Below, one piece after another: positions 1-11,012 of a stretch of 64,000 nucleotides of DNA; within the stretch, counting starts at the first letter, position 1, and every line of letters begins with the position of its first letter. Where the stretch lies: NCBI GenBank assembly GCA_024703855.1, contig CP087965.1, positions 3,774,001-3,838,000 of the forward strand. The letters run 5' to 3'. The DNA is from Polaromonas sp. P2-4 (GTDB taxonomy: Bacteria; Pseudomonadota; Gammaproteobacteria; Burkholderiales; Burkholderiaceae_C). The position numbers and the translations under genes were made by a program. The notes below the pieces were generated by a model. That model was not told where the DNA came from. It was given only the letters and a program-made list of their open reading frames with translations, and ran no database searches.

Positions 1-772
1 CGGGCTTCCACGACAGCTTTTTCAGGAAGGCCACGACCGCCGGGGCCTTGGTATTCAGCGCTGGGTTGATGACGCTGTCCACATGCTCTTCGGCGCCGTA
101 GATGTTCTTCGGATCGGCCAGGAAGCGCAGCTTGTATTTGGCAAACATCCAGTGCGGAATCCAGCCGGTCACGGCAATGGCCTTGTTGGCGCGGTAGGCG
201 CGGTCCAGTTCTGCTGCCATGGCAGGGCCAGAACTGGGCAGCAAACGCATGTCCAGGCCGTAGGCCTTGATGGCTTCTTCGGTCTTGCGCATGACACCCG
301 CGCCGGCGTCGATGCCGACGATGCGGTTGTCAAAATCGGCGCGGTGGCTGTTCAGGTCTGCCAGGCTGGTGGCCTTCACATAGTCGGGCACGATCAGGCC
401 GATCTTGGCGCCAGGGTAGTTGGCACCCAGGATTTGCACCTTGTCCTTGAAGCTGGTCAGATAGGCTTCGTGCGTGACCGGCAGCCAGGCCGACAGCGTT
501 GCATCGAGGTCGCCCCGCGCCACACCCTGCCACATGATGCCTGCGGCCAGCGGCACCAGCTCCACGTTCATGCCCAGCTTGCTGCGGATGATGGCCGCGG
601 CCAGGTTGGTGGTGGCTACGCTGTCCGACCAGCCGTCGACGAAGCCGATTTTGATCGTGGGTTTGGTCTGGGCAAAAGCGCCCATGCCTGAGGCCGCCAG
701 TGCGGACAGTCCCAGGGTTTGCGCCAGGAACCGGCGACGCTGGCGGGTGGAAGTCAAATGCGATTGAGCCAT
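1..772 (-). CDS. ProX/OpuAC-type glycine betaine substrate-binding protein (3' end outside window)
   Basis: Periplasmic binding protein of a quaternary-amine ABC importer, open to the window edge (257 codons visible). The ATG at 772 gives a twin-arginine-like signal (QRRRFLAQ, residues 11-18) and a cleavable stretch ending AFAQT. The mature part starts KIGFVDGWSDSVATT and continues with GDLDATLSAWLPVTHE, typical of the OpuAC family. It is the last gene of the sarcosine oxidase/glyA/dipeptidase run on the same strand, which fits uptake of glycine betaine or a related amine feeding that pathway. No permease or ATPase is visible, so they may lie beyond the edge. The substrate is inferred from family and context. 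Confidence 0.82.
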   Translation of the reverse strand, partial: MAQSHLTSTRQRRRFLAQTLGLSALAASGMGAFAQTKPTIKIGFVDGWSDSVATTNLAAAIIRSKLGMNVELVPLAAGIMWQGVARGDLDATLSAWLPVTHEAYLTSFKDKVQILGANYPGAKIGLIVPDYVKATSLADLNSHRADFDNRIVGIDAGAGVMRKTEEAIKAYGLDMRLLPSSGPAMAAELDRAYRANKAIAVTGWIPHWMFAKYKLRFLADPKNIYGAEEHVDSVINPALNTKAPAVVAFLKKLSWKP

Positions 773-829
773 GGTACAAATACTCCTAGTTGAAAGAACG
801 GGACACGGGAAACCGGGTTTGAGCGTGGA

Positions 830-1800
830 TCACACGCTCCACACTTCATCAAATACACGCAGCCAGTTGCGCCCCATCACCTTGGTGATCTTGGACGCAG
901 GCCAGCCCGCCAGCTCCATCGCGGCGGTGAGGTTGGGCATTTCGCCGATGGTGCGGATGCCCAGCGGGTTTTGTACGGTGCCAAATTTTGTGAGGCGGCG
1001 GTTGGTGCCCTTGTCGTGTGTCAGCCACTCGAAGAACTCGTCGCCATAGCCTTGGGTGAAGTCGGTGCCCACGCCCACGCAGTCTTCGCCGACCAGGTTA
1101 ATCACGTAGTCCAGCGCTTCCACGTAGTCGTCCACCGTGGCCTCAATGCCGCGCTTGAGGAAAGGCGGGAACATGGTCACGCCGATGAAGCCGCCGTGGT
1201 CGGCAATGAACTTGAGCTGTTCGTCGTTCTTGTTGCGCGGGTGCTCTTTCAGGCCTGCAGGCAGGCAGTGCGAATAGGTGACGGGTTTTTTGGACGCCAG
1301 GATGGCTTCTTCCGAAGTCTTGGCACCCACATGCGACAAATCGACCATGATGCCGACCCGGTTCATCTCGGCCACCACCTCGTGGCCGTAGCCCGACAGG
1401 CCGCCGTCGCGCTCGTAGCAGCCGGTGCCGATCAGATTTTGCGTGTTGTAGCAGAGCTGGACCACGCGCACGCCCATGTCGTGGAAGGCCTCGATGTAGC
1501 CCAGCTGATCTTCGAACGCATGGGCGTTCTGGAAGCCCAGCACGATGCCGGTTTTGCCGTCCTTCTTGGCCTGCTCGATGTCGGCTGTCGTACGCGCCAG
1601 GGTCAGCAGGTCGCTGTTGTCGCGGATCAGCCGCTTCATGTGGGCGATGTTGGCCACCGTGCCCTTGAAGTCTTCCCACACCGAGACGGTGCAGTTGGCA
1701 GCGCTGATGCCGCCTTTTTCATGTCTTCAAACACCGAGCGGTCCCACTTGGAAATAATGAGGCCGTCGATGATCAGTGCGTCTTGGTGCAGGGTGCTCAT
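830..1800 (-). CDS. M19-family membrane dipeptidase (frameshifted)
   Basis: Zinc dipeptidase of peptidase family M19. The ATG at 1800 starts MSTLHQDALIIDGLIIS. One missing base near 1713 (GGG read as GG in AAAAAGGGCGGC) shifts the frame, which then resumes as VWEDFKGT. Visible family motifs are VDLSHVG, YSHCLPAG (M19 His region) and GVGTDFTQGYG. The C-terminus is at 830. The gene lies between glyA and the ProX-like gene. A homologous dipeptidase gene sits in the glycine betaine catabolic locus of Pseudomonas aeruginosa, so a role in betaine-linked metabolism is plausible, but its substrate is unknown. The frameshift looks like a sequencing error. Confidence 0.85.
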
Positions 1801-1812
1801 GGGGGGGTTCTT

Positions 1813-3087
1813 TCAAGCGTAGAGAGGGAAGCGGGCGGTCAGGGCTTTGACGCGGGCGTAGACCGAAGCCTCGACGGCCTCGTCGCCGGCTGGGTTGGTT
1901 TTCAGACTGTTGAAGACTTCGAGCATGAGACGCCCGACCTCTTCAAACTCGGCCAAGCCAAAGCCGCGCGTAGTGCCTGCGGCCGTGCCGACGCGGATGC
2001 CGGAGGTGATGGTGGGCTTTTCATCGTCAAACGGGATGCCGTTCTTGTTGCAGGTAATGCCCGCACGTTCGAGCGCCACTTCGGTGGTATTGCCCTTCAG
2101 GCCCAGAGGCCGCAAATCGACCAACAACAAATGGTTATCGGTGCCGCCCGTCACCAGGTCCAGGCCACCGGCCTTGAGCACCGCGCCCAAGGCCTTTGCA
2201 TTGGCCACCACCTGCTGGGTGTAGGCCTTGAAGCTGGGCTGCAGCGCTTCGCCAAACGCCACCGCCTTGGCGGCGATCACGTGCATCAACGGGCCGCCTT
2301 GCGAGCCGGGAAACACAGCGGAGTTGATCTTCTTGGACAGCGCTTCGTCGTTGGTCAAGATCACGCCACCGCGCGGGCCGCGCAGGGTTTTGTGCGTGGT
2401 GGATGTCGTCACATGCGCATGCGGCACCGGGCTGGGGTACACGCCGGTGGCGACCAGTCCGGCCACGTGGGCCATATCGACCATCAACAACGCGCCGACC
2501 TTATCGGCAATCGCCCTAAAGCGCGCCCAGTCGATGGTGCGTGGGTAGGCTGAGAAACCGGCAATGATGAGTTTGGGTTGGTGCTCCACGGCCAGGCGTT
2601 CGACTTCGTCGTAGTCGATCAGCGAGTCTTCGCGGCGCACGCCGTATTGCACCGCCTTGAACCATTTGCCCGACAAGGCCGGTTTGGCGCCGTGCGTTAA
2701 ATGCCCGCCCGCCGACAGCGCCATGCCCAGCACCGTGTCGCCGGGCTGCACCAGCGCCAGCATGACGGCGGTGTTGGCCTGCGCACCGGAGTGCGGTTGC
2801 ACGTTGGCAAATTCGCAGCCGAACAGTTGGCACAGGCGCTCAATCGCCAGGGCTTCCACCACATCCACATGCTCGCAACCGCCGTAATAGCGCTTGCCGG
2901 GATAGCCTTCGGCGTACTTGTTGGTTAGTACCGAGCCCTGGGCTTCCAGAACCGCGCGGGAGACGATGTTCTCCGAGGCGATCAACTCGATTTGCTCGCG
3001 CTGGCGCAGAAGCTCGTGGTCCATGGCGGCGTTCACCGCCGTGTCGGCCTGGGCAACGCCCACAGAGAAGAAACCTTCAGTTTGCAT
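1813..3087 (-). CDS. glyA: serine hydroxymethyltransferase
   Basis: PLP enzyme interconverting serine + THF and glycine + 5,10-methylene-THF. It is intact at 424 aa, the usual length. Motifs seen are LIASEN (35-40), [13 protein letters not shown] (58-70), VDMAHVAGL (203-211) and [12 protein letters not shown] with the PLP lysine at 233. It follows soxG by 12 bases in the sarcosine oxidase operon. There it condenses the methylene-THF and glycine made from sarcosine into serine, so this is probably the catabolic paralogue rather than the only housekeeping glyA. Confidence 0.97.
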   Translation of the reverse strand: MQTEGFFSVGVAQADTAVNAAMDHELLRQREQIELIASENIVSRAVLEAQGSVLTNKYAEGYPGKRYYGGCEHVDVVEALAIERLCQLFGCEFANVQPHSGAQANTAVMLALVQPGDTVLGMALSAGGHLTHGAKPALSGKWFKAVQYGVRREDSLIDYDEVERLAVEHQPKLIIAGFSAYPRTIDWARFRAIADKVGALLMVDMAHVAGLVATGVYPSPVPHAHVTTSTTHKTLRGPRGGVILTNDEALSKKINSAVFPGSQGGPLMHVIAAKAVAFGEALQPSFKAYTQQVVANAKALGAVLKAGGLDLVTGGTDNHLLLVDLRPLGLKGNTTEVALERAGITCNKNGIPFDDEKPTITSGIRVGTAAGTTRGFGLAEFEEVGRLMLEVFNSLKTNPAGDEAVEASVYARVKALTARFPLYA

Positions 3088-3099
3088 GGGAATGGTCTT

Positions 3100-3765
3100 T
3101 CAAACGATTTCAAACAAGGGCGTGAACACCGGGTCGGCGCAGGCCTGTGGATTGGTGATGCACAACCGGTAGGGTTGCGCAGTGCGCTCCAACAAGCGCC
3201 AGGTGTAGTCGGCAAAGCTGCGGCGGAACACCAGCAAAACGCCGGCCTCGTCGGTGCGCACCACGGTAAGCCCGGTTTTGGAAATGACGGTGCTGGCGCA
3301 GCGGCCCACGGCCAGGCTCTCGAAGTCATACGGGCCCAGCTGGCGCAGCAGCATCAGATGGTCCGGCCCGGCCAGGCGCAGGGTGATCAGGCCGCCGCTG
3401 TTGTCCACCACCTGGGCGAAGACCTCTTGCAGTGCCGTGGTGAGCGTTGCCAGCAGTGCATCGCGGGTGGAGCGTTTGCACACCAGCAGCCATTCGTCGG
3501 GCGACGACCACAGCACCACGCCCGCAGCGGTGGGCAACACGGTCATCGGCTGGGTAGGTAGCGGCTGGCCCAGCACCCCGGCCACGGCTTGCATGAAGGC
3601 CGTGTCGTCGGTTTTGCCGCGCAACACCAGATAACCGAGGTGGCTCAACTCACTCAGCACCACACCGTTTTGGCTGGTCGGTGGTTCTACTTTGACCGAC
3701 AGGCCAGCGGCGTGCAGGACGGATCGCAGCATGGCGTTCATGGCATTAGACATTTTGACGGTCAC
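3100..3765 (-). CDS. soxG: sarcosine oxidase gamma subunit
   Basis: Small subunit of heterotetrameric sarcosine oxidase, about 221 aa. The GTG at 3765 gives MTVKMSNAMNAM; an ATG at 3753 (MSNAMNAM) is an alternative start, and both overlap the 3' end of soxA. Family-like stretches are GVVLWSSPDEWLLV and DNSGGLITLRLAGPD, as in GcvT-fold SoxG proteins. It lacks its own catalytic residues and acts as a structural partner of SoxA. It is between soxA and glyA, in the usual soxBDAG order. Confidence 0.92.
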   Translation of the reverse strand: MTVKMSNAMNAMLRSVLHAAGLSVKVEPPTSQNGVVLSELSHLGYLVLRGKTDDTAFMQAVAGVLGQPLPTQPMTVLPTAAGVVLWSSPDEWLLVCKRSTRDALLATLTTALQEVFAQVVDNSGGLITLRLAGPDHLMLLRQLGPYDFESLAVGRCASTVISKTGLTVVRTDEAGVLLVFRRSFADYTWRLLERTAQPYRLCITNPQACADPVFTPLFEIV

Positions 3766-6742
3766 CTTTCACATCCACAAACACGCTGGCCGCCACCTTC
3801 ACCGGTGTGACCTTGCCATGGGCGTGCACGTACAGGGTTTGGTCCAGCCGCTGCAGGCCGCCAGCAACAACGGCCATGGCGATGGAGCGGCCCAGGAAGG
3901 CGCTGTGGTAGCTGGACGTCACATGGCCCAGCATCTGGTTGGGGAAGCTGACGACGGCGCTTTCCATGATTTGCGCGCCTTCGACCAGCACCACGGTCGG
4001 GTCTTCAGGCAGCAGACCGACCAGTTGCTTGCGGCCGCTGCGTGCGGTATCGCTGCGGGCCAGTGAGCGCTTGCCCAGGAAGCTGAACGGCTTCTTCATA
4101 CCCACTGCCCAGCCCATGTCCAAGTCCACGGGGCTCATCGAGCCATCGGTATCCTGGCCGACGATGATGAAGCCCTTCTCGGCCCGCAACACGTGCATGG
4201 TTTCTGTCCCGTAAGGCGTGATGTCGAACTCGGCCCCGGCGGCCATCACAGCCTCCCACAGCGCGTGGCCAAAGCCCGATTCGACATTCAGCTCGTAAGA
4301 CAACTCGCCAGAAAAACTGACGCGGAACACGCGGGCAGGCAAGCCGTGTACCGTACCAGCGCGCCAGTCCATGAATTTGAAGTTTTCGGCCGACAAATCG
4401 ATGTCCGTGCACAACTTGGCCAGCACCGCGCGGGCCTTGGGGCCGACCAAGGCAATGGTGGACCAATGGTCTGTCACGGAAGTCATCCACACCTTGAGCT
4501 CTGGCCATTCGGTCTGGTGCCAGCGTTCCAGCCAGTTCAGTACCCGTGCTGCACCGCCGGTGGTGGTCGTCATGTAGAACTGGGTGGGATGGATGCAGGC
4601 GGTCACGCCGTCGTCCATCACCATGCCGTTTTCGTCCAGCATCAGGCCATAGCGGCACTTGCCGACCGCCAATTGCGTCCAGGCGTTGGAATAGATGCGG
4701 TTCAGGAATTCACGCGCATCCGGGCCGTCGATCTGGATCTTGCCGAGCGTAGAGGCATCCATCACCCGCAACGCCGTTGCGCGCTGCCAGGCATTCACGG
4801 TTCACGGCGGCGTGCAGGTCTTCGCCCGGCTTGGCAAAGTACCAGGGCCGCAGCCATTGGCCCACGGGCTCCAGGGCCGCACCGCGTGCCACATGGGCGG
4901 CATGGATGGCGGTGTAGCGGCTCGGGTCAAAGCAGTCTTCCGTCATGGTTCCGGCCAGCGCGCCCAGACTCACCGGGGTGTAGGCGGGGCGGTAGGTGGT
5001 GGTGCCGACTTCGCCCACGGGACGTTTCAACGCCCGTGCGGTGATGACAAATCCATTCACGTTGGACAGCTTGCCCTGATCGGTGCCAAAGCCCAGCGCG
5101 GTGTAGCGCTTGACGTGTTCGATGGAGTGGTAGTTCTCGCGCACGGCGAGTTCGATATCGGCCGCGCTGACGTCGTTCTGGTAGTCCACAAAGGCCTTGG
5201 CCCCTACGCCTTCGGCTTTGCCATCCGGCAGGCGGAACATGGGGCGTGCAGCCAGCCGGGCCGGCTGGGCACACGCGGGGGTTTGCAGCGTCTCCCGCTT
5301 GCCCAAGTCAGCCAGTACCTGCTGCATCGCTTGCGTGGTTTGCGCCAGCGCCGCAGGTAGGTCGAACGCTCCGGTCACCGCGCCCACACAGGCCACGCCC
5401 TTGCGCCCCTGGCGCGGCACGACAAACGCGGCGACGGACTCGTCCCACTGCGGACGACTGCCGTCGTGGCAGAACAAATGCACGGTAGGCGACAGGCCGC
5501 CGGAACTCAGCACCACGTCACAAGCGATATGGGGGCCTGTACCCACCACCTCGTCGCGCTCGGCGTGCAAGGGCACCAGTCTTACGCCTTTGACTTCGCT
5601 GCCACCGGTGACTTCGGCAATGCCGTGGCCCGCCATTACCGTGTAGCTGCTGTTACGGGCGACTGCGCCATGGCGCACATCGGCAACGGTGACAGTAGCA
5701 CCCGCTTTGGCCAGGCCCTCGGCGCAATCGTGGATCAAATCGCTGGTGCCGCAAATCACCACGCGCTGGCCGATCCGCACGCCGTAGCGGTGCAAAAGGT
5801 CTGGCCCGCCGATACCGTCATCACGCCCGGCAGGTCGTTGTTGCCAAACACCAGAGGGCGTTCGATAGCCCCGGTGGCCAGCACGACGTGGTGGGCACGG
5901 ATTTTGTGCAGGCGCTGGCGCGGCAGGTGGGCCTGGCGCTCTGCTGGGGCGATATGGTCTTGCACCAGCTCTACCGCCTGCACCAGGTTTTGCTCGTACA
6001 TGCCAAAGGCGGTGGTGCGGGTCAGCACTGTCACATGCGGCAGGTCTTGCAAGGCTGCCTGCACCGAGCGGATGTAGGCTTCGCTGGTGCGGCCATCAAC
6101 TTGCGCGGTGGGGTCGGACAGCAACCACCCGCCGAACTCGTTTTGCTCGTCGAGCAGCAGGGTTTTGAGGCCTGCTCGCCCGGCTTGCAGCGCGGCCAGC
6201 AAGCCACACGCGCCACCGCCCACCACCAGCACATCAACATGGTGGTGCAGGTGATCGTAATGCTCGGGATCGGGCTCGGTCGGTGCGTCGCCAAAACCGG
6301 CGAACTTGCGGATCACTGTTTCATAGAGCGGCCACAGTTTGCGCGGCCATTTGAAGGTTTTGCTGTAGAAGCCAGCGGGCATGAAACGCGCACCTTGGCC
6401 CAGCACCGATTTCAAATCAAAGTCCAATGAAGGCCAGCCCGAGGTGGAGCGGGCGCTCAAGCCCTCATACAGTTCGGCCTGGGTGGCCTTGATGTTGGGG
6501 GCCGTCAACGCGCCTTCGCCCAATTGCACCAAGGCATTCGGCTCTTCCGCGCCCGCACCGATGATGCCGCGGGGACGTCCGTACTTGAAGCTGCGCGCCA
6601 TGCGCCGCACGCCGTGCGCCAGCAGGGCCGAGGCCAGCGTGTCGCCCGGATGCCCGGTGTACGCGCGACCATCGAATTTGAATTGGAGCGTGCGCGTGGT
6701 GTCGATGCGCGCGCTGGTTTGGGTTACCCGTGCGCCGCTCAT
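3746..6742 (-). CDS. soxA: sarcosine oxidase alpha subunit (two frameshifts)
   Basis: Large subunit of the heterotetrameric enzyme that oxidatively demethylates sarcosine to glycine, yielding 5,10-methylene-THF and H2O2. The total span of about 999 codons matches the family. Order: N-terminal ferredoxin-like domain (RTLQFKFDG, near residue 17), FAD/NAD-binding Rossmann motif VLVVGGGACGLLAA (near 170), ATGAIERPLVFG, a second dinucleotide-binding segment (VVICGTSDLIHDCAEGLAKA), then a C-terminal GcvT-like folate-binding domain (VMDASTLGKIQIDGPDAREF onwards). Frame breaks are near 5794-5797 (T run one base short) and 4765-4767 (one extra base). Both lie in homopolymers and look like sequencing errors. 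Confidence 0.95.
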
Positions 6743-7047
6743 GCTGCTTGCTCCTCGGCCTGATCCGCCAGAAACAGCGCCTTGCCTTCGGCCAGCGTCC
6801 AGCTACCCGCGATTTCGTAAGTAGCGGTGTTGCGCTTCACGGCAAACACCTTGCGGCAAGCGGCGGTGTGTTGCCACTGCTCCCAGAACCAGCCCTTGGT
6901 GTTCTTGCGCATGAAAACGTAGTCGCCCCAGGTGGCGTCGTCTACCGCCTCGGGTTGGAGCGGGCGGGGAATATAGGCTTCACCGGCGTTGCTGAACTCT
7001 TCTTCGTCCCGCAATTCGCCACAGTGGGGGCAGTGCAATAAAAACAT
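6739..7047 (-). CDS. soxD: sarcosine oxidase delta subunit
   Basis: Zinc-binding small subunit, intact at 102 aa. The zinc knuckle CPHCG is at residues 6-10, with later H and C ligands in WQHTAACRK, the family signature. Its stop overlaps the soxA start (ATGA-type coupling), and it starts 12 bases after soxB ends, so translation is tightly coupled in the soxBDAG order. Confidence 0.95.
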   Translation of the reverse strand: MFLLHCPHCGELRDEEEFSNAGEAYIPRPLQPEAVDDATWGDYVFMRKNTKGWFWEQWQHTAACRKVFAVKRNTATYEIAGSWTLAEGKALFLADQAEEQAA

Positions 7048-7059
7048 AGTCGTCTACGC

Positions 7060-8319
7060 TCAATGTGCGACGCCAGCGGCGCCGTGTTCGTCAATTAAGT
7101 GGCCGGTGTGGAAGCGATCGACCGAGAAGGCTTTGGCGAGGGGATTGGGCTCACCCTTTGCCAGCATGTCTGCAAACACGTGGCCTGAACCCGGCGTGGC
7201 CTTGAAGCCGCCGGTACCCCAGCCGCAGTTGAAAAACAGGCCTTGCACCGCCGTCTTGGAGATGATCGGGCAGGCGTCGGGCGTCACGTCCACAATGCCG
7301 CCCCACTGACGGTTCATGCGGACCCGCGAAAACTGGGGAAACAGTTCGATGATGGCGGCCGCTGTGTGCTCAATCACGTGCGGGCTGCCGCGTTGGCCGT
7401 AGCCCAGGTAGCTGTCGATGCCCGCACCAATCACCAGCTCGCCCTTGTCGGACTGGCTGAGGTAGCCGTGCACCGCGTTGGACATGATGACGGTGTCGAT
7501 CACGCGCTGCATCGATTCCGACACAAAGGCCTGCAGCGGATGGCTCTCCAGCGGCATGCGCAGCCCGGCCATGCGGGCCAGCACCGAAGAATGCCCGGCG
7601 GCCACACAGCCCACGCGCTCGGTCTTGATGGCACCAAGGTTGGTTTGCAGCCCGCGGATCTGGCCGCCCTGGATGTCCATGCCGGTGACTTCGCAGCCTT
7701 CGATCAGGTCCACCCCCAGGCGGCTGGCCGCACGGGCAAAACCGCGCGCTACCGCATCGTGGTGCGCCACCCCGGCGCGCGGCTGCCAGCTGGCGCCCAG
7801 CACCGGGTAGCGGCGGCTGCGGCTGCAGTCGAGTTGCGGGATCTTTTCTTTCACTTCCTGGGCATTGAGCACATGCGCGTCGATGCCTTGCAGGGCGTTG
7901 GCGTTGACCCGGCGCTCGATGTCACGCATGTCCTGGAGGGTGTGGCCCAGGTTGAACACGCCGCGCTGGCTGAACATCACGTTGAAGTTCAGGTCTTCGG
8001 TCAGGCCTTCCCACAGCTTGAGTGAGTGCTCGTAAATCTGCGCCGACTCGTCCCACAGGTAGTTGGAGCGCACGATGGTGGTGTTGCGCGCCGTGTTGCC
8101 GCCGCCCAGGTAGCCTTTTCCAGCACCTGCAATACGGCCCACCTGCGGGTGGTTTTTGGCGAGGTAGTAGGCCGTGGCCAGGCCATGCCCGCCGCCGCCG
8201 ACGATCACCACGTCGTAAGAAGGTTTTAACGCCACCCGTTCCCAGGCAGGTTCCCAGGTGGTGTGGTTTTTAAAGCCATGCTTGAGCAGGCTCCAGAGAG
8301 AGTAGTTTTGGCCGCGCAT
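7060..8319 (-). CDS. soxB: sarcosine oxidase beta subunit
   Basis: FAD/FMN subunit carrying the sarcosine oxidation site; 419 aa from the ATG at 8319 ([15 protein letters not shown]), which matches the family N-terminus. The open frame extends further upstream but is not protein-like there. Motifs: [19 protein letters not shown] (FAD Rossmann), [16 protein letters not shown], and [13 protein letters not shown], which holds the histidine expected to bind FMN covalently. Residues after GRIA read GAGKGYLGG where the family has VLEKGWLGG. One inserted and one deleted base (about 8129 and 8117) explain this, so the frame is restored by two compensating indels. First gene of the operon. Confidence 0.95.
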   Translation of the reverse strand: MRGQNYSLWSLLKHGFKNHTTWEPAWERVALKPSYDVVIVGGGGHGLATAYYLAKNHPQVGRIAGAGKGYLGGGNTARNTTIVRSNYLWDESAQIYEHSLKLWEGLTEDLNFNVMFSQRGVFNLGHTLQDMRDIERRVNANALQGIDAHVLNAQEVKEKIPQLDCSRSRRYPVLGASWQPRAGVAHHDAVARGFARAASRLGVDLIEGCEVTGMDIQGGQIRGLQTNLGAIKTERVGCVAAGHSSVLARMAGLRMPLESHPLQAFVSESMQRVIDTVIMSNAVHGYLSQSDKGELVIGAGIDSYLGYGQRGSPHVIEHTAAAIIELFPQFSRVRMNRQWGGIVDVTPDACPIISKTAVQGLFFNCGWGTGGFKATPGSGHVFADMLAKGEPNPLAKAFSVDRFHTGHLIDEHGAAGVAH

Positions 8320-8538
8320 GGGTTCTTGTGGGGGGTCCAATGAATCTGGTCCCATTGTTGGGTGCCCCCGGCGTGCCACCTTGCGCCGGGCAGACATACA
8401 CTTGTTCAAAATCGACATCGCGTCGAATCTGGGTTGGCGACAGTGCGCTGGTTGCCCGTATGCCCCACGATTTGCGGGGTTTGCCGGGTGGCACGGGTAC
8501 ATTGTTTAAAATTGGCGCATGACCTCTGAAGCTTCCCC

Positions 8539-9105
8539 ATGAACCTGACGCATCACTTCCTGATTGCGATGCCCGGGCTGGGTGACGAGGCTTTTGCCAA
8601 AAGCGTGGTCTACATGTGCGAGCACAGCAATCGTGGCGCACTGGGCCTGGTTATCAACAAACCCAGCGACATCAACCTCAAAAACCTGTTTGACAAGGTG
8701 GCGTTGCCCCTGCGCCGCGATGACTTGGCCGAATCTCCGGTATTTCAGGGCGGCCCGGTCCAGACCGAGCGCGGCTTTGTTCTGCACGAAAGCATGATGC
8801 CGGGCAGCGAATCGGTGTACGCCTCCTCCATGGCCATTCCCGGCGGACTGGAGATGACCACCTCCAAAGACGTGCTCGAAGCCCTGTCCACCGGCGCCGG
8901 GCCGCGCAAGGTGTTCGTTTCGCTGGGCTACTCGGCCTGGGGCGAAGGGCAGCTGGAATCGGAAATCTCGGACAACAGCTGGCTCACCGTGCCGGCCGAT
9001 GTGACAGTCATTTTTGACACGCCGGTCGAGCAGCGTTATGACAAGGCCTTGCTGCTGCTGGGCCTGCAAAGCTGTATGCTGTCCTCCGAGGCTGGCCACG
9101 CATGA
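8539..9105 (+). CDS. yqgE: YqgE/AlgH family protein (DUF179)
   Basis: Conserved protein of 188 aa. It begins MNLTHHFLIAMPGL and carries the family motifs ALGLVINKPSD, VFQGGPVQ, YASSMAIPGG and FVSLGYSAWGEGQLE. The molecular role is unsettled. It is co-oriented with, and overlaps, ruvX (ATGA overlap at 9102), an association conserved in beta-proteobacteria. The 219 bp upstream, shared with divergent soxB, includes an A/T-rich stretch at 8503-8512 that may be the promoter. Confidence 0.95.
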   Translation: MNLTHHFLIAMPGLGDEAFAKSVVYMCEHSNRGALGLVINKPSDINLKNLFDKVALPLRRDDLAESPVFQGGPVQTERGFVLHESMMPGSESVYASSMAIPGGLEMTTSKDVLEALSTGAGPRKVFVSLGYSAWGEGQLESEISDNSWLTVPADVTVIFDTPVEQRYDKALLLLGLQSCMLSSEAGHA

Positions 9106-9518
9106 GTGTCCCGGCAGTTCCTCTCCCTGCCGCCAATCTGCAAACTTTTCTGGCTTTTGACTTCGGCGTCAAGCGCACCGGCGTGGCCACCGGCAACCGT
9201 CCGACCGGGACTGGGATCGCGCGCGGCTCCATTGCGGCCGAAGGCGATGCCAAGTTTGCCGCCATCGGCCTCAAAATCCGCGAATGGCAGCCGGATGCGC
9301 CGGTGGTGGGCATCCCTTATCACCCTGACGGCGCCAGCCACGACAATACCGTGCGTGCGCAAAAATTTGCCCGCCAGCTGCACGGACGCTACGGCCTCCA
9401 GGTGTTTGAGGTCGATGAGCGCTACAGCACGACCGAGGCCCTGGCCGACGGCGCGGCGGACGCCGATGCGGCATCTGCCTGCATAATTCTTGAGCAATTT
9501 TTAAGGAGTCTTCCATGA
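9102..9518 (+). CDS. ruvX: Holliday-junction resolvase-like YqgF/RuvX
   Basis: RNase H-fold nuclease homologue implicated in 16S rRNA 5' maturation; 138 aa. Motifs: LAFDFGVKRTGVATGN (RNase H first strand with the catalytic Asp), VVGIPYHPDGASHDNT, and DERYSTTEA before the C-terminal acidic site. It overlaps yqgE upstream and pyrR downstream by 4 bases each, so the three are probably translationally coupled. Confidence 0.95.
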   Translation: MSVPAVPLPAANLQTFLAFDFGVKRTGVATGNRPTGTGIARGSIAAEGDAKFAAIGLKIREWQPDAPVVGIPYHPDGASHDNTVRAQKFARQLHGRYGLQVFEVDERYSTTEALADGAADADAASACIILEQFLRSLP

Positions 9519-10021
9519 GCAGTCTGACACTGGACGCTGAGGCGCTGTACGGCGATTTGCTGCAGGGCCTGCGACTGCAACTGGCCTCCTACGACCAGCC
9601 ACCGCTGCTGGTGGGGGTTGCCTCAGGGGGTGCCTGGCTGGCACAGCGCTTGCAAAAAGACCTGGGTTTGGCGCAAGAGGCCGGCATTCTGTCTTCATCG
9701 ATGCACCGTGATGATTTTTCACAGCGCGGTCTGGCCTCCAGTGGGCAAACCTTGCTGCCCTTTGATGTGAACGGTGCCCACCTGATTGTGGTGGACGATG
9801 TGCTTTATACCGGCCGCACCATCCGCGCGGTGCTCAATGAGCTGTTTGACTACGGCCGGCCCGCCAGCGTCAAGCTGGTGGTGCTGGTGGACCGGGGCGG
9901 GCGCGAGTTGCCGGTGCAACCCGACTTGGCCGTGGCGCGGGTGGCCCTGCCTGCCTCGCAAACCCTTGAGCTGGCGCGTGCTGACGACGGCCGCTTCAGC
10001 TTTCAGGTCCAGGACCGGTAA
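9515..10021 (+). CDS. pyrR: PyrR bifunctional regulator / uracil phosphoribosyltransferase
   Basis: Phosphoribosyltransferase-fold protein, 168 aa. The PRPP-binding motif VVDDVLYTGRTIRA is at about residues 91-104, preceded by GVASGGAWLA. In Gram-positives PyrR controls pyr mRNA attenuation; in beta-proteobacteria its regulatory role is less certain, and UPRT activity is the safer call. It sits directly before pyrB with 26 bp between, in a ruvX-pyrR-pyrB-pyrC' run. Confidence 0.93.
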   Translation: MSSLTLDAEALYGDLLQGLRLQLASYDQPPLLVGVASGGAWLAQRLQKDLGLAQEAGILSSSMHRDDFSQRGLASSGQTLLPFDVNGAHLIVVDDVLYTGRTIRAVLNELFDYGRPASVKLVVLVDRGGRELPVQPDLAVARVALPASQTLELARADDGRFSFQVQDR

Positions 10022-10047
10022 TTTAAAGAAAAAGAGGAGTCCCAAGC

Positions 10048-11010
10048 GTGTTGTACCGACGAAACCCACAACTCAATAAAAACGGCGAGCTGATTCATCT
10101 GCTGTCGATAGAAGGCCTGCCCAAGGCCACGTTGACGCAGATTCTGGACACCGCCGCCAACTTTGTCAGCGTGAACAACCGTGAGGTCAAAAAGTGCCGC
10201 TGCTGCTGCGGCAAGAGCGTTTTTAACCTGTTTTTTGAAAACTCCACGCGCACCCGCACCACCTTTGAAATTGCGGCCACGCGCCTGTCGGCCGACGTGA
10301 TCAACCTGGATATTGCGCGTTCGTCGGCCTCCAAGGGGAGTCGCTGCTGGACACCATCGCCAACCTGAGCGCGATGGCCGCTGACCTGTTTGTGGTGCGC
10401 CACGGCGAATCCGGTGCGCCCTACCTGATCGCCCAGCATGTCGCACCGCACGTGCATGTGATCAATGCCGGCGATGGCCGTCATGCCCACCCCACGCAGG
10501 GCCTGCTGGACATGTACACCATTCGCCACTACAAGAAAGACTTCAGTAATTTAACGGTCGCCATCGTGGGCGATGTGCTGCATTCGCGCGTGGCGCGCTC
10601 TGACATTCATGCGCTCACCACGCTGGGTTGCCCCTGAGGTACGTGTGGTCGGCCCTAAAACGCTGGTGCCGGCTGACATGGCGCAGATGGGCGTGCGCGT
10701 CTGCAACACGCTGGAAGAGGGCATCAAGGGCGCGGACGTGATCATCATGCTCAGGCTGCAAAACGAACGCATGTCGGGCGCCTTGCTGCCCAGCAGCCAG
10801 GAGTTTTTCAAGAGTTTCGGCCTGACCAACGAGAAGCTGCAACTGGCCAAACCCGATGCCATCGTCATGCACCCGGGACCTATCAACCGGGGTGTTGAAA
10901 TTGACTCGGCGGTGGTCGATGGTGCGCAAAGCGTCATCCTGCCGCAGGTCACCTTCGGTATCGCAGTGCGCATGGCTGTCATGGGCATTGTTGCGGGGAA
11001 TGAAGCATGA
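10048..11010 (+). CDS. pyrB: aspartate carbamoyltransferase, catalytic chain (two frameshifts)
   Basis: First committed step of pyrimidine synthesis: carbamoyl phosphate + aspartate to N-carbamoylaspartate. The start is GTG at 10048 with an AGAGGAG site just upstream. The span of 321 codons is the expected length. Motifs: [13 protein letters not shown] (carbamoyl-phosphate loop), [19 protein letters not shown] and [12 protein letters not shown]. Frame breaks are near 10335-10338 (GGGCG read as GGGG) and 10631-10634 (CCC read as CCCC). A null of this single-copy gene would make the cell a pyrimidine auxotroph, so sequencing error is far likelier. Odd local insert: [15 protein letters not shown]. 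Confidence 0.95.
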
Positions 11011-11012
11011 GT

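Noticed and set aside
830..1822. Long plus-strand open frame over the dipeptidase gene
   Set aside because: Antisense shadow in high-GC DNA; the minus strand carries the conserved M19 protein.
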